From Rummeliibacillus sp963792445 (GTDB lineage Bacteria; Bacillota; Bacilli; Bacillales_A; Planococcaceae): 64,000 nucleotides of DNA. The notes under the pieces are model-generated. The model saw only the letters and a program-made list of their open reading frames with translations, had not been told where the DNA came from and did no database searches. Position 1 is the first letter of the stretch, and each line of letters opens with the position of its first letter. The stretch lies in NCBI GenBank assembly GCA_963792445.1, contig CAWBWO010000002.1, positions 372,001-436,000 on the forward strand, read 5' to 3'. Positions 9,012 through 18,201 of the stretch are shown here, piece after piece. The position numbers and the translations under genes were made by a program.

Positions 9012-9617
9012 TTATGGTAGCAATTGTGTGATTGCTTTTAAATAATCTAATCTTGGAACATAGCCAGTCTGAATTTCTAATGCTTGTCCCTCGAACTCAT
9101 TTAGCGGAATCGATTTTCTTCCACCCTTTAACATTCGTTCCCATGCAAATAACAGCATTTCTAAAGGTACTACAAAATAGCGATCTAAGGAAGAGAAACG
9201 TACAATTAAAAAACAAATCCCCTTCTGTTTAGCAGAAGATTCCATATGAGCGACTTGGTGTGGATGGACATTTTTTAAAGGGAAAGATGTTTTATTTTCT
9301 GTTTCCTTAGCATCAAAATCTATATAGTGCCCATTAAAAACACCATTATAGTCTGTTGTTGAAGGTGTTCTGAAGTATGCTTCACGGATTACAGCAGCAC
9401 TTCTTGATGGGTACTCTACTTTGACGATTTGTATGGGAACAGGTTTCTTATGAATAACTGCAATGTCTCTTGTCAGATAAAATTCATTGGTTTCATCAAT
9501 TTCTTCTTCTAAAGTTTTTCCTCGATTACTATAAGACAAATCTTTCTTTTTAGAAATAGAAGTTTCAATTTTTGGTGAAGGATTATACTTTTTCCCATTT
9601 GGATAACGAATTGCCAT
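9012..9617 (-). CDS. recU: Holliday junction resolvase RecU
   Basis: 201 aa. It cuts four-way junctions in recombination and chromosome segregation. The catalytic core is visible around residues 85-115: GVFNGHYIDFDAKET followed by NKTSFPLKN and HPHQVAHM, matching the family's metal-binding Asp/Glu and Lys. The N-terminal basic stretch (YPNGKKYNPSPK) is typical. The gene is first in the recU-ponA operon and is divergent from the small genes at 9791 and 10030. Confidence 0.95.
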   Translation of the reverse strand: MAIRYPNGKKYNPSPKIETSISKKKDLSYSNRGKTLEEEIDETNEFYLTRDIAVIHKKPVPIQIVKVEYPSRSAAVIREAYFRTPSTTDYNGVFNGHYIDFDAKETENKTSFPLKNVHPHQVAHMESSAKQKGICFLIVRFSSLDRYFVVPLEMLLFAWERMLKGGRKSIPLNEFEGQALEIQTGYVPRLDYLKAITQLLP

Positions 9618-9790
9618 TTTAACACCTCATCTGCATACTATAATACCACAAATCAATGTAGTTATTTGATGTGAAATTTATGCGTATATTTTAAGAATTT
9701 GAACTTTTATCGTCGAATCGACACTTGTTTTGTCCTCTGCACAGGATTTGTTATTTACACCTTGAAAAGGTATAGCAGGGGGCGATGACA

Positions 9791-9967
9791 ATGCGAAAAA
9801 TTAATAAGCTAATTACTTTAATTGAAATGGTAGAAGACCTTTTACAAAACAGAGTCAACCATGAAGAAGAAATGTATAGCAAAACACTTGAAAAGAATAT
9901 TTCTGATGTAGCAGACCGCCTTGATTTAATGGAAGAACAGAAAGAATATTTGTTCGCTTTAAAGTAG
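9791..9967 (+). CDS. Small helical protein of unknown function
   Basis: 58 aa if started at the ATG at 9791, which lies eight bases after AGGGGG (9777-9782); the ATG at 9785 is too close to that site. The product is charged and helical with heptad-like hydrophobic spacing and no membrane segment or cysteines. It sits where B. subtilis has the short ypp genes (recU-yppC/D/E), but I do not recognise it as any one of them. A good ribosome site and a separate gap from the next gene support it being real. Confidence 0.6.
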   Translation: MRKINKLITLIEMVEDLLQNRVNHEEEMYSKTLEKNISDVADRLDLMEEQKEYLFALK

Positions 9968-10029
9968 TGAAATGATTTCTTTTTTGATACACTAATAGAT
10001 AGAAAACAAATTAACTGGAGGTGTGTACG

Positions 10030-10395
10030 ATGTTGCTAAATTTAACTGAAGAACTACTAGTAGAAAGCAAAGCATGTTGGCAACGGTTTTTGAAAATGCG
10101 GGAAACCGACACATCTCCAGATTTTTTTAAAGATGTAAAGCCACATGCAGATTTTGTTCATGCAAAACTAGTTGCTTGGCAACAAGAAGTGGAAGCTTTT
10201 ATTGATACAAACAAGCCAAAATATATGCATAAAACGCAAGCTCATAATGTAGTGGATGCAATGGATCAATTTGTTGTGCAATCGTTTTATCAAAAAACGA
10301 GTAAAAAACGATTTTATCAATCTATTCAATCGGTAACATATACTTTAGAAACATTGCAACGTATTTTACAAAAGGATGAGTCAAATGTTGAGTAA
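10030..10395 (+). CDS. yppE: YppE-like protein (DUF1798)
   Basis: 121 aa from the ATG at 10030, eight bases after GGAGG (10017-10021); a GTG at 10021 lies inside the ribosome site and is rejected. The size and all-helical composition with aromatic spacing (CWQRFLKMRE, FYQKTSKKRFYQSI) fit the YppE/DUF1798 four-helix family, as does the place just before yprA. Function is unknown. It overlaps the start of the downstream helicase gene, so the two are probably co-translated. Confidence 0.75.
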   Translation: MLLNLTEELLVESKACWQRFLKMRETDTSPDFFKDVKPHADFVHAKLVAWQQEVEAFIDTNKPKYMHKTQAHNVVDAMDQFVVQSFYQKTSKKRFYQSIQSVTYTLETLQRILQKDESNVE

Positions 10396-12667
10396 AAAGA
10401 AAACAATTAAAGAACTACTACAAGAGTGGCAATCTAACCCTGAAATGCAAGATAGGGTAGAGTACGTTCATACAATACCTGCTCAACCACCTAAATTAGT
10501 AGATTTTCCATCTAATTTACATCCTTCTCTAGTCAGAGCTTTGCATAAAAGAGGTATTAATCAGCTCTATTCCCATCAAAGAGAAGCATTTGAATTTGCT
10601 ACAAGCGGTCAATCATTTACGGCAGTAACACCGACTGCTTCAGGTAAATCTCTTTGTTATCATCTACCAGTGTTGCAATCTATAATGGAAAATAGTGCTT
10701 CTAGAGCATTATATTTGTTTCCAACGAAGGCACTTGCTCAAGACCAAAAAACCGATTTAAATAAATTAATAGAAGATAGTGGAGAAGAAATTTTAAGTTA
10801 TACATATGATGGAGATACTGCACCTGGTATCAGGCAAAAAGTTCGCAAGGCCGGTCATATTGTGATGACCAATCCAGATATGCTTCATTCTGGAATTCTT
10901 CCGCATCATACAAAATGGGTCTCATTATTTGAAAATTTACAGTATATTGTTGTAGATGAATTGCATACGTATAAAGGGGTCTTTGGTTCACATGTTGCAC
11001 ATGTACTTAGACGTCTTATTCGTATTTGTCATTTTTACGGTAGCCATCCTATTTTCATCTGTACATCAGCTACGATCAAAAACCCAAAAGAATTAGCTGA
11101 AAATCTAACAAATACGAAGCACCAACTGATCACGAAAAACGGTGCACCAACTGGGAAGAAAACTTTCCTTTTTTATAACCCACCAATCATTCATCCAACA
11201 TTTGGTGTACGAAGAAGTGCCATATTAGAAGTAAGAGACTTAGCAAAAGAATTATATAATGCGAACATCCAAACCATTATATTTGCTAAAAGTAGAGTAC
11301 GTGTGGAAATGCTCGTAACCTATATGAAATCACTCACTTCAAAAAAGCTCCATGATGAAACGATTAGAGGGTATCGTGGTGGCTACTTACCATCAGAACG
11401 ACGAGTAATTGAAAAAGGGTTAAGAGATGGTACGATTTCCTGTGTTGTTTCAACCAACGCATTAGAATTAGGTGTTGATATTGGACAGCTACAAGCATGT
11501 ATTATGACTGGTTATCCAGGTAATATTGCAAGTGCTTGGCAGCAGGCAGGACGAGCAGGTAGAAGACAAGATGATGCTTTAATTATCTATGTTGCACAAT
11601 CCACAGCATTAGACCAATACATCATCAAACATCCACAGTATCTATTTGAAAGTTCACCTGAAGAAGCAAGAGTTTATCCTGAGAATATGTTAATTCTTAT
11701 GGATCATTTAAAATGTGCAGCATTTGAATTACCCTTTGGTGTAGATGATACGTATGCAGAATTTGAAGTGCAAGATTTCTTAGAATATTTACAAGAGGAA
11801 AGTGTATTGTTAAAGACATCTGATAAATGGCATTGGATGAGTGATAGTTTTCCTGCACACGATATTAGTCTAAGATCTGCATCACAAGAAAATGTTGTCA
11901 TTATTGATCAATCCGTTCCTACACATACGAAAGTGATTGGAGAAATGGATCGCTATAGCGCACTAACATTACTTCATGAAGAAGCAATCTATTTGCATCA
12001 AGGAACTCAGTTTCAAGTTGAAAAACTAGATTGGGAAGAAAAAAAGGCCTATGTAAGAGAAGTCGATGTAGATTATTTTACTGACGCAAATCTTGCAGTG
12101 GAGTTAAAAGTTATAAGTGAAGACAAAAGCAGAGAAGTCGGAAATGTTGAAGTCGCTTTCGGTGATATTATGACGCTCGCTACCGCAACTATTTTCAAAA
12201 AAATAAGATTTGGAACACATGATAATATCGGAAGTGGTCCAATAAGTTTGCCACCTGAAGAGCTCCATACGAGCGGTACATGGTTATCATTTGACCAACC
12301 AGAACAATGGAAGGAAGATGATTTAACAAGCGCTATGACAGGGGTTGCCTACGCGATGAATAGTTTTATCCCATTATTTATCCAAAGTGATCGTAATGAC
12401 GTGCATGTTGTACCGCAAGTAAAGGCAACTATTTTAGAAAAACCTACCTTCTTTGTATATGATAGATATCCAGGTGGCATTGGTTTAAGTGAACGTGTTT
12501 ATGATATGTGGGAGGTATTACTGCATCATGTTTATGAACATGTTGCTAGTTGCCCATGCCAAAATGGATGTCCCTCATGTATCGGAGCACAGGATTTAAA
12601 CGGTGATGGAAAAAAACAAGTATTACACTTTTTGCAAACTATTCTACTAGCAGAGTTGGATGATTAA
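10376..12667 (+). CDS. mrfA: DNA repair helicase MrfA (YprA)
   Basis: 763 aa from ATG 10376 (an ATG at 10385 is equally plausible and nine codons or fewer apart). This is an SF2 helicase of the YprA/Hrq1 type with Walker A TASGKS (Lys near 91), the DELH Walker B box in VVDELHTY, a C-terminal RecA domain with STNALELGVDIG and QQAGRAGRR, and a DUF1998 tail. The tail holds the zinc-type cysteine cluster CPCQNGCPSC. In B. subtilis MrfA acts with the nuclease MrfB in excision repair of mitomycin adducts independent of UvrABC. Here mrfB starts on the base after the mrfA stop codon. Confidence 0.93.
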   Translation: MSQMLSKKKTIKELLQEWQSNPEMQDRVEYVHTIPAQPPKLVDFPSNLHPSLVRALHKRGINQLYSHQREAFEFATSGQSFTAVTPTASGKSLCYHLPVLQSIMENSASRALYLFPTKALAQDQKTDLNKLIEDSGEEILSYTYDGDTAPGIRQKVRKAGHIVMTNPDMLHSGILPHHTKWVSLFENLQYIVVDELHTYKGVFGSHVAHVLRRLIRICHFYGSHPIFICTSATIKNPKELAENLTNTKHQLITKNGAPTGKKTFLFYNPPIIHPTFGVRRSAILEVRDLAKELYNANIQTIIFAKSRVRVEMLVTYMKSLTSKKLHDETIRGYRGGYLPSERRVIEKGLRDGTISCVVSTNALELGVDIGQLQACIMTGYPGNIASAWQQAGRAGRRQDDALIIYVAQSTALDQYIIKHPQYLFESSPEEARVYPENMLILMDHLKCAAFELPFGVDDTYAEFEVQDFLEYLQEESVLLKTSDKWHWMSDSFPAHDISLRSASQENVVIIDQSVPTHTKVIGEMDRYSALTLLHEEAIYLHQGTQFQVEKLDWEEKKAYVREVDVDYFTDANLAVELKVISEDKSREVGNVEVAFGDIMTLATATIFKKIRFGTHDNIGSGPISLPPEELHTSGTWLSFDQPEQWKEDDLTSAMTGVAYAMNSFIPLFIQSDRNDVHVVPQVKATILEKPTFFVYDRYPGGIGLSERVYDMWEVLLHHVYEHVASCPCQNGCPSCIGAQDLNGDGKKQVLHFLQTILLAELDD

Positions 12668-13921
12668 ATGTCATATGAAAATAAAATCCTACAAATGAAG
12701 AAAATGCTCAAAAAAGCACCGAAAGCTGAAAATGAACAAAAAAAGGCATTTAAGAAACCTGAAGTCCCAGCTTATGCAAAGCGATGGGAAAATGCTGGAT
12801 TAAAAATGATTAATAACGACTTTGGTACTGTATTTTTGCTTGAAAAACATTATTCAGCCGATTATCAACATGGAAATTTTACCTTAGGGGAACTTTATCA
12901 TGCTTTTAAACTATGGAAAAAAACAGAACTTAACCATCCTATTGCATTGACGGATGCGAACAACTTGTTGTTTTATGATACTGAAACGACTGGGTTAAAA
13001 GGGGTAGGGACACAAATTTTTTTAAATGGTATTTTAGAGGCAGATCAAGATGGATTTGTTTTAAAACAATATGTTCTAGCAGATCCTAGCCATGAAGTTG
13101 CGTTTCTATTTGAATCGAAACTTTGGCAAGGTTCTAAAACAGTAGTGACCTATAATGGGAAAAGTTTCGATTGGCCTCAGTTACAAACACGTTTTACTTT
13201 ACACAGAAACGATTTGCCAAAGCTACCAGAACAAAAGCAAATTGATTTGTTGCATGGGTCAAAACGTATTTGGAAAAACGACCTATCTCGTATGAAGTTG
13301 TCACAAGTGGAAGAAGAAAAGCTAGGGTTTCATCGTAAAGATGATATTCCAGGCTATCTTGCTCCAATTATTTATTTAGATGCCGTAAAAAGTGGAGATC
13401 CACAAACATTATTGAAAGTTCTTGAACATAATGAATATGATCTACTTTCGTTGATTACGCTTTATATTCAAGCCACAAAGCTACTTTGTGAAGAGATAAA
13501 AGAGGAATCTGCTATCACAATGACGAATATTGGAAAATGGTACGGAGATTTATCTATTACTGAAAAGAGCGGAGTGGTATTAGAACAAGTGACACGTCAA
13601 TTTACAAGTGACGAATCTGGTTATGCGCATTATCTTTTAGCATTTCAACAAAAAAGACAACATGATTTCGAACAGGCGTATTTATCATTTGTAAATGCAT
13701 TACCTTATATTGAAGAACGACATCAAATGATCACATATATCGAATTAGCTAAAATAGATGAACATCGGCATAAAAACTATAACCAAGCGATTCTCTATAC
13801 AAAGAAAGCCTATCAATTAATACAAGATAGTTTGCTTTGGAATGTCGATTATAAGCAGAAGAAAATGAAAGAATTAGATAAAAGACTCATACGTAATGAA
13901 AAGAAACTTTATCCGCATTAA
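12668..13921 (+). CDS. mrfB: Repair exonuclease MrfB (YprB)
   Basis: 417 aa, metal-dependent DEDD-family exonuclease. Motif I is FYDTETTGL, motif II lies in TYNGKSFDWP and motif III in EHNEYDLLSL, with a YprB-type RNase H-like core at about residues 95-275 and a TPR-like helical C-terminus (FEQAYLSFVNALPYIEERH). It is coupled to mrfA with no spacer. The last codons and the stop fall inside the long repeat element A: the GCATTAAC at the repeat edge supplies the TAA. The C-terminus may therefore have been set by the repeat. Confidence 0.93.
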   Translation: MSYENKILQMKKMLKKAPKAENEQKKAFKKPEVPAYAKRWENAGLKMINNDFGTVFLLEKHYSADYQHGNFTLGELYHAFKLWKKTELNHPIALTDANNLLFYDTETTGLKGVGTQIFLNGILEADQDGFVLKQYVLADPSHEVAFLFESKLWQGSKTVVTYNGKSFDWPQLQTRFTLHRNDLPKLPEQKQIDLLHGSKRIWKNDLSRMKLSQVEEEKLGFHRKDDIPGYLAPIIYLDAVKSGDPQTLLKVLEHNEYDLLSLITLYIQATKLLCEEIKEESAITMTNIGKWYGDLSITEKSGVVLEQVTRQFTSDESGYAHYLLAFQQKRQHDFEQAYLSFVNALPYIEERHQMITYIELAKIDEHRHKNYNQAILYTKKAYQLIQDSLLWNVDYKQKKMKELDKRLIRNEKKLYPH

Positions 13922-14186
13922 CTGGCTTTTGACTCCCACCTCAAAGCTTTAGAAAATTCGAAGAAGCATAGGCGGGAGATAACTGCCCGTAAAAGCCCGA
14001 TTGGTAGGGGTTGCTGGATGACTGTCACTCAGGTGTTGCCACAGGACGTGGCGAACTTAAGCCTTTAGTTCCTATTTATCAGTGGGGGATGGCCAACTAA
14101 AAACGCCACGTCCTGTGGCAACGTTGGCACTAGTACATCCTGTACGTCGGAAACCCCCACTGATTGTAGTTTCACTTTATTGCTCG
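13905..14186 (-). repeat. Long palindromic intergenic repeat, element A
   Basis: About 280 bases, near-identical in reverse complement to element B at 47467-47745. On the minus strand it begins ATAAAGTGAAACT near 14186. It contains a GTAC-hairpin (GTACATCCTGTAC on the plus strand, 14133-14145) and a 19-mer inverted pair (14035-14053 and 14104-14122, core GCCACAGGACGTGGC). It ends in TGGGAGTC...GCATTAA..GCGGATAAA, overlapping the 3' end of mrfB. There is no ORF, terminal inverted repeat or transposase. The rest of the gap up to gpsB shows only the gpsB ribosome site. Confidence 0.85.
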
Positions 14187-14291
14187 GGAAATAATTAAAA
14201 TAATTTTGCTATTCAATGGAAGTAACCACTTGAAATAAGGTTATTTGTGCTATAATTAGAAGACCTACGCTTATATGGAAGGAAGATGGAT

Positions 14292-14612
14292 ATGGACATT
14301 AAATTAACAGCAAAAGCGATACTAGATAAAGATTTTAAAACTGGGATTAGAGGTTATAGTCAAGATGAAGTAGACCAATTTCTAGATCTCATTATTCAAG
14401 ACTATGAATCTTTTGAAAAGGTTTTAGCAAAAAAACAAGAAGAAATAGAATTATTAAAAAGTGAACTAAAAGCTGCGCAATCTCAATCACCATCACGAGA
14501 AGGAAAACGCCAAGTGCCATCTTCAGCCTATCCAAACAACACAAATTTTGATATTTTAAAACGAATTGCTAATTTAGAAAAGCACGTGTTTGGCGATAAA
14601 CTATACGATTAA
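14292..14612 (+). CDS. gpsB: Cell division/cell wall adaptor GpsB
   Basis: 106 aa from ATG 14292 (six bases after GGAAG); the ATG at 14286 abuts the ribosome site. A DivIVA-like N-terminal domain (ILDKDFKTGIRGYSQDEVDQFLD) with the membrane-binding region is followed by a coiled coil, a variable linker and the conserved C-terminus ending NFDILKRIANLEKHVFG. GpsB shuttles PBP1 (ponA, in this window) between the side wall and the septum. The order mrfB-gpsB-rnpB is conserved in Bacillus apart from ypsA, which is missing here. Confidence 0.96.
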   Translation: MDIKLTAKAILDKDFKTGIRGYSQDEVDQFLDLIIQDYESFEKVLAKKQEEIELLKSELKAAQSQSPSREGKRQVPSSAYPNNTNFDILKRIANLEKHVFGDKLYD

Positions 14613-14648
14613 TTATAGACACCTTTTTCATAAATCAAAACAAAACTC

Positions 14649-14677
14649 TTGAAATGTTAGTATGTTAGAGATATAAT
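14649..14677 (+). promoter_or_regulatory. Sigma-A promoter of rnpB
   Basis: TTGAAA (14649-14654), 17-base spacer, TATAAT (14672-14677). Transcription would begin near 14684, right at the 5' end of the RNase P RNA. Confidence 0.85.
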
Positions 14678-14684
14678 ATTCAAG

Positions 14685-15094
14685 TCATCATAAAAAGAAC
14701 GAGTAATCGCTGCAACGCTTGACGTTGTTGAGGAAAGTCCATGCTCGCACGGCTCTGAGATGACCGTAGTGTTCGTGCTTAGCGAATAAATAAGCTAAGG
14801 CAGTCTAATGACTGACGGCGAGAGGAAAACCTAAGTCCTTTTAGGATATGGTTGAAACTCTCTGAAAGTGCCACAGTGACGAAGCTGTTATGGAAACATA
14901 ACAGGTGGAACGAGGTAAACCCCGCGAGTGAGCAACCCAAATTATGGTAGGGGCGTTCTCCTGAAGGAATCAAACGGATGGAGAGACGAAAGCTTAGATA
15001 CTTTCGTAGATAGATGATTACTACCCAGTCGTACAAGGCGTGAGCCGTTATAGTACTAGGGCACAAAACATGGCTTACAGTCTTTTAATGATGC
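14685..15094 (+). ncRNA. rnpB: RNase P RNA, Bacillus class (type B)
   Basis: The catalytic RNA of tRNA 5' processing. Conserved blocks are GAGGAAAGTCCATGCTCGCA, GTGCCACAGTGACGAAG, GGTAAACCCC, GATAGATGATTACTACC and ACAAAACATGGCTTACAG, all in the order of B. subtilis rnpB. The P1 ends pair: 14686-14698 (CATCAT-A-AAAAGA) with 15081-15093 (TCTTTT-A-ATGATG). A sigma-A promoter lies directly upstream and a terminator downstream. Confidence 0.97.
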
Positions 15095-15111
15095 TTAATA
15101 TGAATAGTCAG

Positions 15112-15139
15112 GCTCTCCAGTAAATGGAGAGCTTTTCTT
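15112..15139 (+). terminator. Intrinsic terminator of rnpB
   Basis: GCTCTCCA / TGGAGAGC stem (15112-15119, 15125-15132), loop GTAAA, then TTTTCTTTT. It sits only 20 bases before the next coding start. Confidence 0.88.
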
Positions 15140-15158
15140 TTAGAAATATGGTGATCGA

Positions 15159-16904
15159 ATGCTGACAAATGGACTTGAACAAATTATGATTAATCCAGCC
15201 AATATTACCAATAATTGCGAATACATAACACCTAAAATCATGGATGCTATTTCAGAAGGAGTCATGATTACTGACGTACATTGTAAAATAGTGAGTGTGA
15301 ATACAGCATTTGAATTTGTTACAGGTTATACAAAAGAGGAAGTAATTGGTAGAAGACCGGATGTTTTACAATCGGGTGTTCACGGAAAAGTTTTTTATAA
15401 CCAGATGTGGAAAGAATTAAGACAAAATGGAGAATGGCAAGGTCAAATTTGGAACAGAAGAAAAACAGGCGATATTTATCCAGAATGGCTTAAAATTATG
15501 GAAATGCAAGATCATGAAAACCATGTTATTGGCTATTGTGGTGTCTTTTCAGACTTATCTGATGAAAAAATCGTAGAAAGAGAACTAAAGAGACGGTCAA
15601 TGACTGATTCGCTTACAGGTGTCTCTAATCGTTTCGCCTACAATGAACGTATGACTGTTTTACTCAATGCATCAAAAAATCATCATTATCAACATGCTAT
15701 CTTATTTTTGGATTTAGATCGATTTAAGCAAGTAAATGATACATTAGGCCATTCTATAGGGGATGAGCTATTAGTCCAAGTCGTCAAGAGAATTCAAACA
15801 TTATTAAAAAACAAAGATATTATTGCGCGTTACGGTGGAGATGAATTTGTCATTACATTCACTGATATTCATCATCCAAAAGAAGCAGTACATTTAGGAC
15901 ACAAAATTATCCAACTTCTAGAAGAGCCTTTCATCATTAATAATCAACACATTTTTTGTACATCAAGTATTGGTATGAGTCTTTATCCACTTGATGGAGA
16001 AGATACTGAATCATTAGTTAACAAAGCAAACAAAGCGATGTATTTTGCAAAAGAAAATGGTAAAAACCAATGTGTGTTTTATTTTGATGAATTACAGACA
16101 GATGCAAAAAGAATATTACTTTTAGATAGCGAACTACGAAAAGCAATTGAACAGAAAAGCTTTGAGCTACACTATCAACCAAAAGTAGATCTTCAAAAAA
16201 GGCAAATTGTTGGCGTAGAGGCATTAGTTCGATGGAACAACGAAAAGCTCGGATTTGTTTCGCCAGCTGAATTTATACCCTATGCGGAAGAAACGGGTTT
16301 AATTATTCCTATTAGTGAATGCATAATTGAACGCGCATGCCAAGATGTACATAAGCTTGCAAATTTAGGGGTCAAAAATCTCCCGATTGCTATTAATATT
16401 TCAAGTATACATTTTCATCAACAAAACTTCATTCAATCAATAAACCAAATACTAGTAAAAAATAATTTACCTGCACGTCTTTTTGAATTAGAACTAACAG
16501 AACGTACCATAATGGATAATGAAAGTGAAACCATTCGTAAATTAGTAAAACTTAAACAAATGGGTTTTAAGCTTTCGGTAGATGATTTTGGTACTGGGTA
16601 TTCTTCACTTAGTTATTTAGTGCAGTTCCCAATAGACTATTTGAAAATTGATCGAAGTTTTATTCAACACTTATGTTTTTATAAAGACAAGCAAGCAATT
16701 GTCGATGCGATTATTCAAATGGCACATCGATTACAATTAAAGGTAATAGCTGAAGGAGTAGAACAACAAGGGCAAGTTCAATTGCTCAATAAAATGGGTT
16801 GTGATATGATTCAAGGATATTATTATTCTAAACCTCGCAAGTTAGATCAACTAATAGAATTTATAGAATTTTGGGCGTTAGAGATAGAAGGGAAGAAAGT
16901 ATGA
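15159..16904 (+). CDS. PAS-GGDEF-EAL cyclic-di-GMP signalling protein
   Basis: 581 aa, soluble. A PAS/PAC sensor (about residues 25-145, with GVMITDVHCKIVSVNTAF and PEWLKIMEMQD) is followed by a diguanylate cyclase domain with an intact GGDEF (226-230). A phosphodiesterase domain has EALVRW (from 354), ELELTERTI and DDFGTGYSSLSYL. Both catalytic signatures are present, so either or both activities are possible. The ribosome site is a weak GGTG. The stop overlaps the ypsC start (ATGA). This gene is not at this place in B. subtilis, so it is a lineage insertion between rnpB and ypsC. Confidence 0.92.
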   Translation: MLTNGLEQIMINPANITNNCEYITPKIMDAISEGVMITDVHCKIVSVNTAFEFVTGYTKEEVIGRRPDVLQSGVHGKVFYNQMWKELRQNGEWQGQIWNRRKTGDIYPEWLKIMEMQDHENHVIGYCGVFSDLSDEKIVERELKRRSMTDSLTGVSNRFAYNERMTVLLNASKNHHYQHAILFLDLDRFKQVNDTLGHSIGDELLVQVVKRIQTLLKNKDIIARYGGDEFVITFTDIHHPKEAVHLGHKIIQLLEEPFIINNQHIFCTSSIGMSLYPLDGEDTESLVNKANKAMYFAKENGKNQCVFYFDELQTDAKRILLLDSELRKAIEQKSFELHYQPKVDLQKRQIVGVEALVRWNNEKLGFVSPAEFIPYAEETGLIIPISECIIERACQDVHKLANLGVKNLPIAINISSIHFHQQNFIQSINQILVKNNLPARLFELELTERTIMDNESETIRKLVKLKQMGFKLSVDDFGTGYSSLSYLVQFPIDYLKIDRSFIQHLCFYKDKQAIVDAIIQMAHRLQLKVIAEGVEQQGQVQLLNKMGCDMIQGYYYSKPRKLDQLIEFIEFWALEIEGKKV

Positions 16905-18043
16905 CAAAATTTCAATTAGTAGCAACGGCAGCGATGGGACTTGAATCCATTGTAGCTGATGAACTAAAGGCTTTAGGCTATACTACACAAACAGATAACG
17001 GCAAAGTATACTTTATGGGTGATGAAAAGGATATTGCTAAGACGAATCTATGGTTACGTGTTGCAGATCGAGTGAAAATTGTTGCAGGAAAATTTCCTGC
17101 TAAAACGTTCGATCAATTGTTCGAAGGTGTAAAAGCAATCGAATGGGAAAATTATTTACCAGTTGATGCAGAGTTTCCTGTTACCGGGAAATCAGTAAAA
17201 TCAAAATTATTTAGTGTACCGGATTGTCAAGCAATTACGAAAAAAGCAATTGTTGAACGAATGAAATTTTATTATAAACGACTTGGTTTTTTAGAAGAAA
17301 CTGGCCCAAAATTTAAAATTGAAGTATCCATTTTAAAGGATGAAGCAACTTTAACAATTGATACAAGTGGTGCAGGCTTGCATAAGCGTGGGTATCGTTT
17401 AGAGCAAGGTGAAGCGCCTTTAAAAGAAACATTAGCTGCTGCATTAGTCTATATTTCAAAATGGCATCCAAATCGTCCATTTGTAGATCCATTTTGTGGA
17501 TCTGGTACTATTTGCTTAGAAGCCGCTATGATTGGACAAAATATGGCACCTGGCTATAATCGTGATTTCATCAGTGAACACTTTCCATGGATGAAACAAA
17601 AAATTTGGGATGAAGTACGAATGGAAGTTGAAGACCTTGCAAATTATGATCAACCATTGCAAATCTTCGGCTCAGATATTGACCACCGAATGGTTGAAAT
17701 CGCTAAAAATAACGCGAGCGAAGCTGGTTTTGCAGATTTGATTTCCTGGAAACAAATGCAAGTAACCGACTTTACTTCAAATCTTACTGATGGTGTGATG
17801 GTAGGAAACCCGCCATATGGTGAACGGATTGGTGATAAAGAAGTACTTGAGAAGATGATCCGGGATATGGGGAAAATGATGGGGAAATATCCTTCATGGT
17901 CTGTTTACATGCTTTCTTCCATGGAAAATTTCGAAGAACTATATGGAAAAAAAGCAACGAAAAAACGTAAATTATTTAACGGATTTATCAAAACAGATTA
18001 TTATCAATTTTGGGGTAAACGATCACCAAAAATGGAACAATAA
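16901..18043 (+). CDS. ypsC: THUMP-domain 23S rRNA methyltransferase (YpsC, RlmL-like)
   Basis: 380 aa from ATG 16901, preceded by AAGGGAAG; an upstream TTG in the previous gene is rejected. An N-terminal ferredoxin-like/THUMP region (about 1-155) precedes a Rossmann methyltransferase. The latter has motif I DPFCGSGTICLEAA near residue 195, SDIDHRM for SAM ribose binding and NPPYG near 302 (motif IV of N2-guanine methyltransferases). It is predicted to make m2G in 23S rRNA, by analogy with the N-terminal half of E. coli RlmL. It is translationally coupled to the PAS-GGDEF-EAL gene. Confidence 0.92.
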   Translation: MTKFQLVATAAMGLESIVADELKALGYTTQTDNGKVYFMGDEKDIAKTNLWLRVADRVKIVAGKFPAKTFDQLFEGVKAIEWENYLPVDAEFPVTGKSVKSKLFSVPDCQAITKKAIVERMKFYYKRLGFLEETGPKFKIEVSILKDEATLTIDTSGAGLHKRGYRLEQGEAPLKETLAAALVYISKWHPNRPFVDPFCGSGTICLEAAMIGQNMAPGYNRDFISEHFPWMKQKIWDEVRMEVEDLANYDQPLQIFGSDIDHRMVEIAKNNASEAGFADLISWKQMQVTDFTSNLTDGVMVGNPPYGERIGDKEVLEKMIRDMGKMMGKYPSWSVYMLSSMENFEELYGKKATKKRKLFNGFIKTDYYQFWGKRSPKMEQ

Positions 18044-18147
18044 TAAAAGTTGAAAATAAATTACTAAAGAGAGCTACAAAATCATATTTTATTAATGCTT
18101 GAACTAGTTAAAATTTTATAGATTTAATTTTTTCGAATACGTATTTG

Positions 18148-18171
18148 ACGGGAGGGGGAAACCCCTTCCGT
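18148..18171 (+). terminator. GNRA-capped hairpin between ypsC and ypvA
   Basis: A 10-bp stem ACGGGAGGGG / CCCCTTCCGT (one G-T pair) with a GAAA tetraloop, followed by TTCGTT. It could be a weak terminator of ypsC or a structured leader of ypvA, whose start is 30 bases downstream. Confidence 0.5.
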
Positions 18172-18201
18172 TTCGTTGTCTGAATGAGAGGGGTATTTTG
18201 A

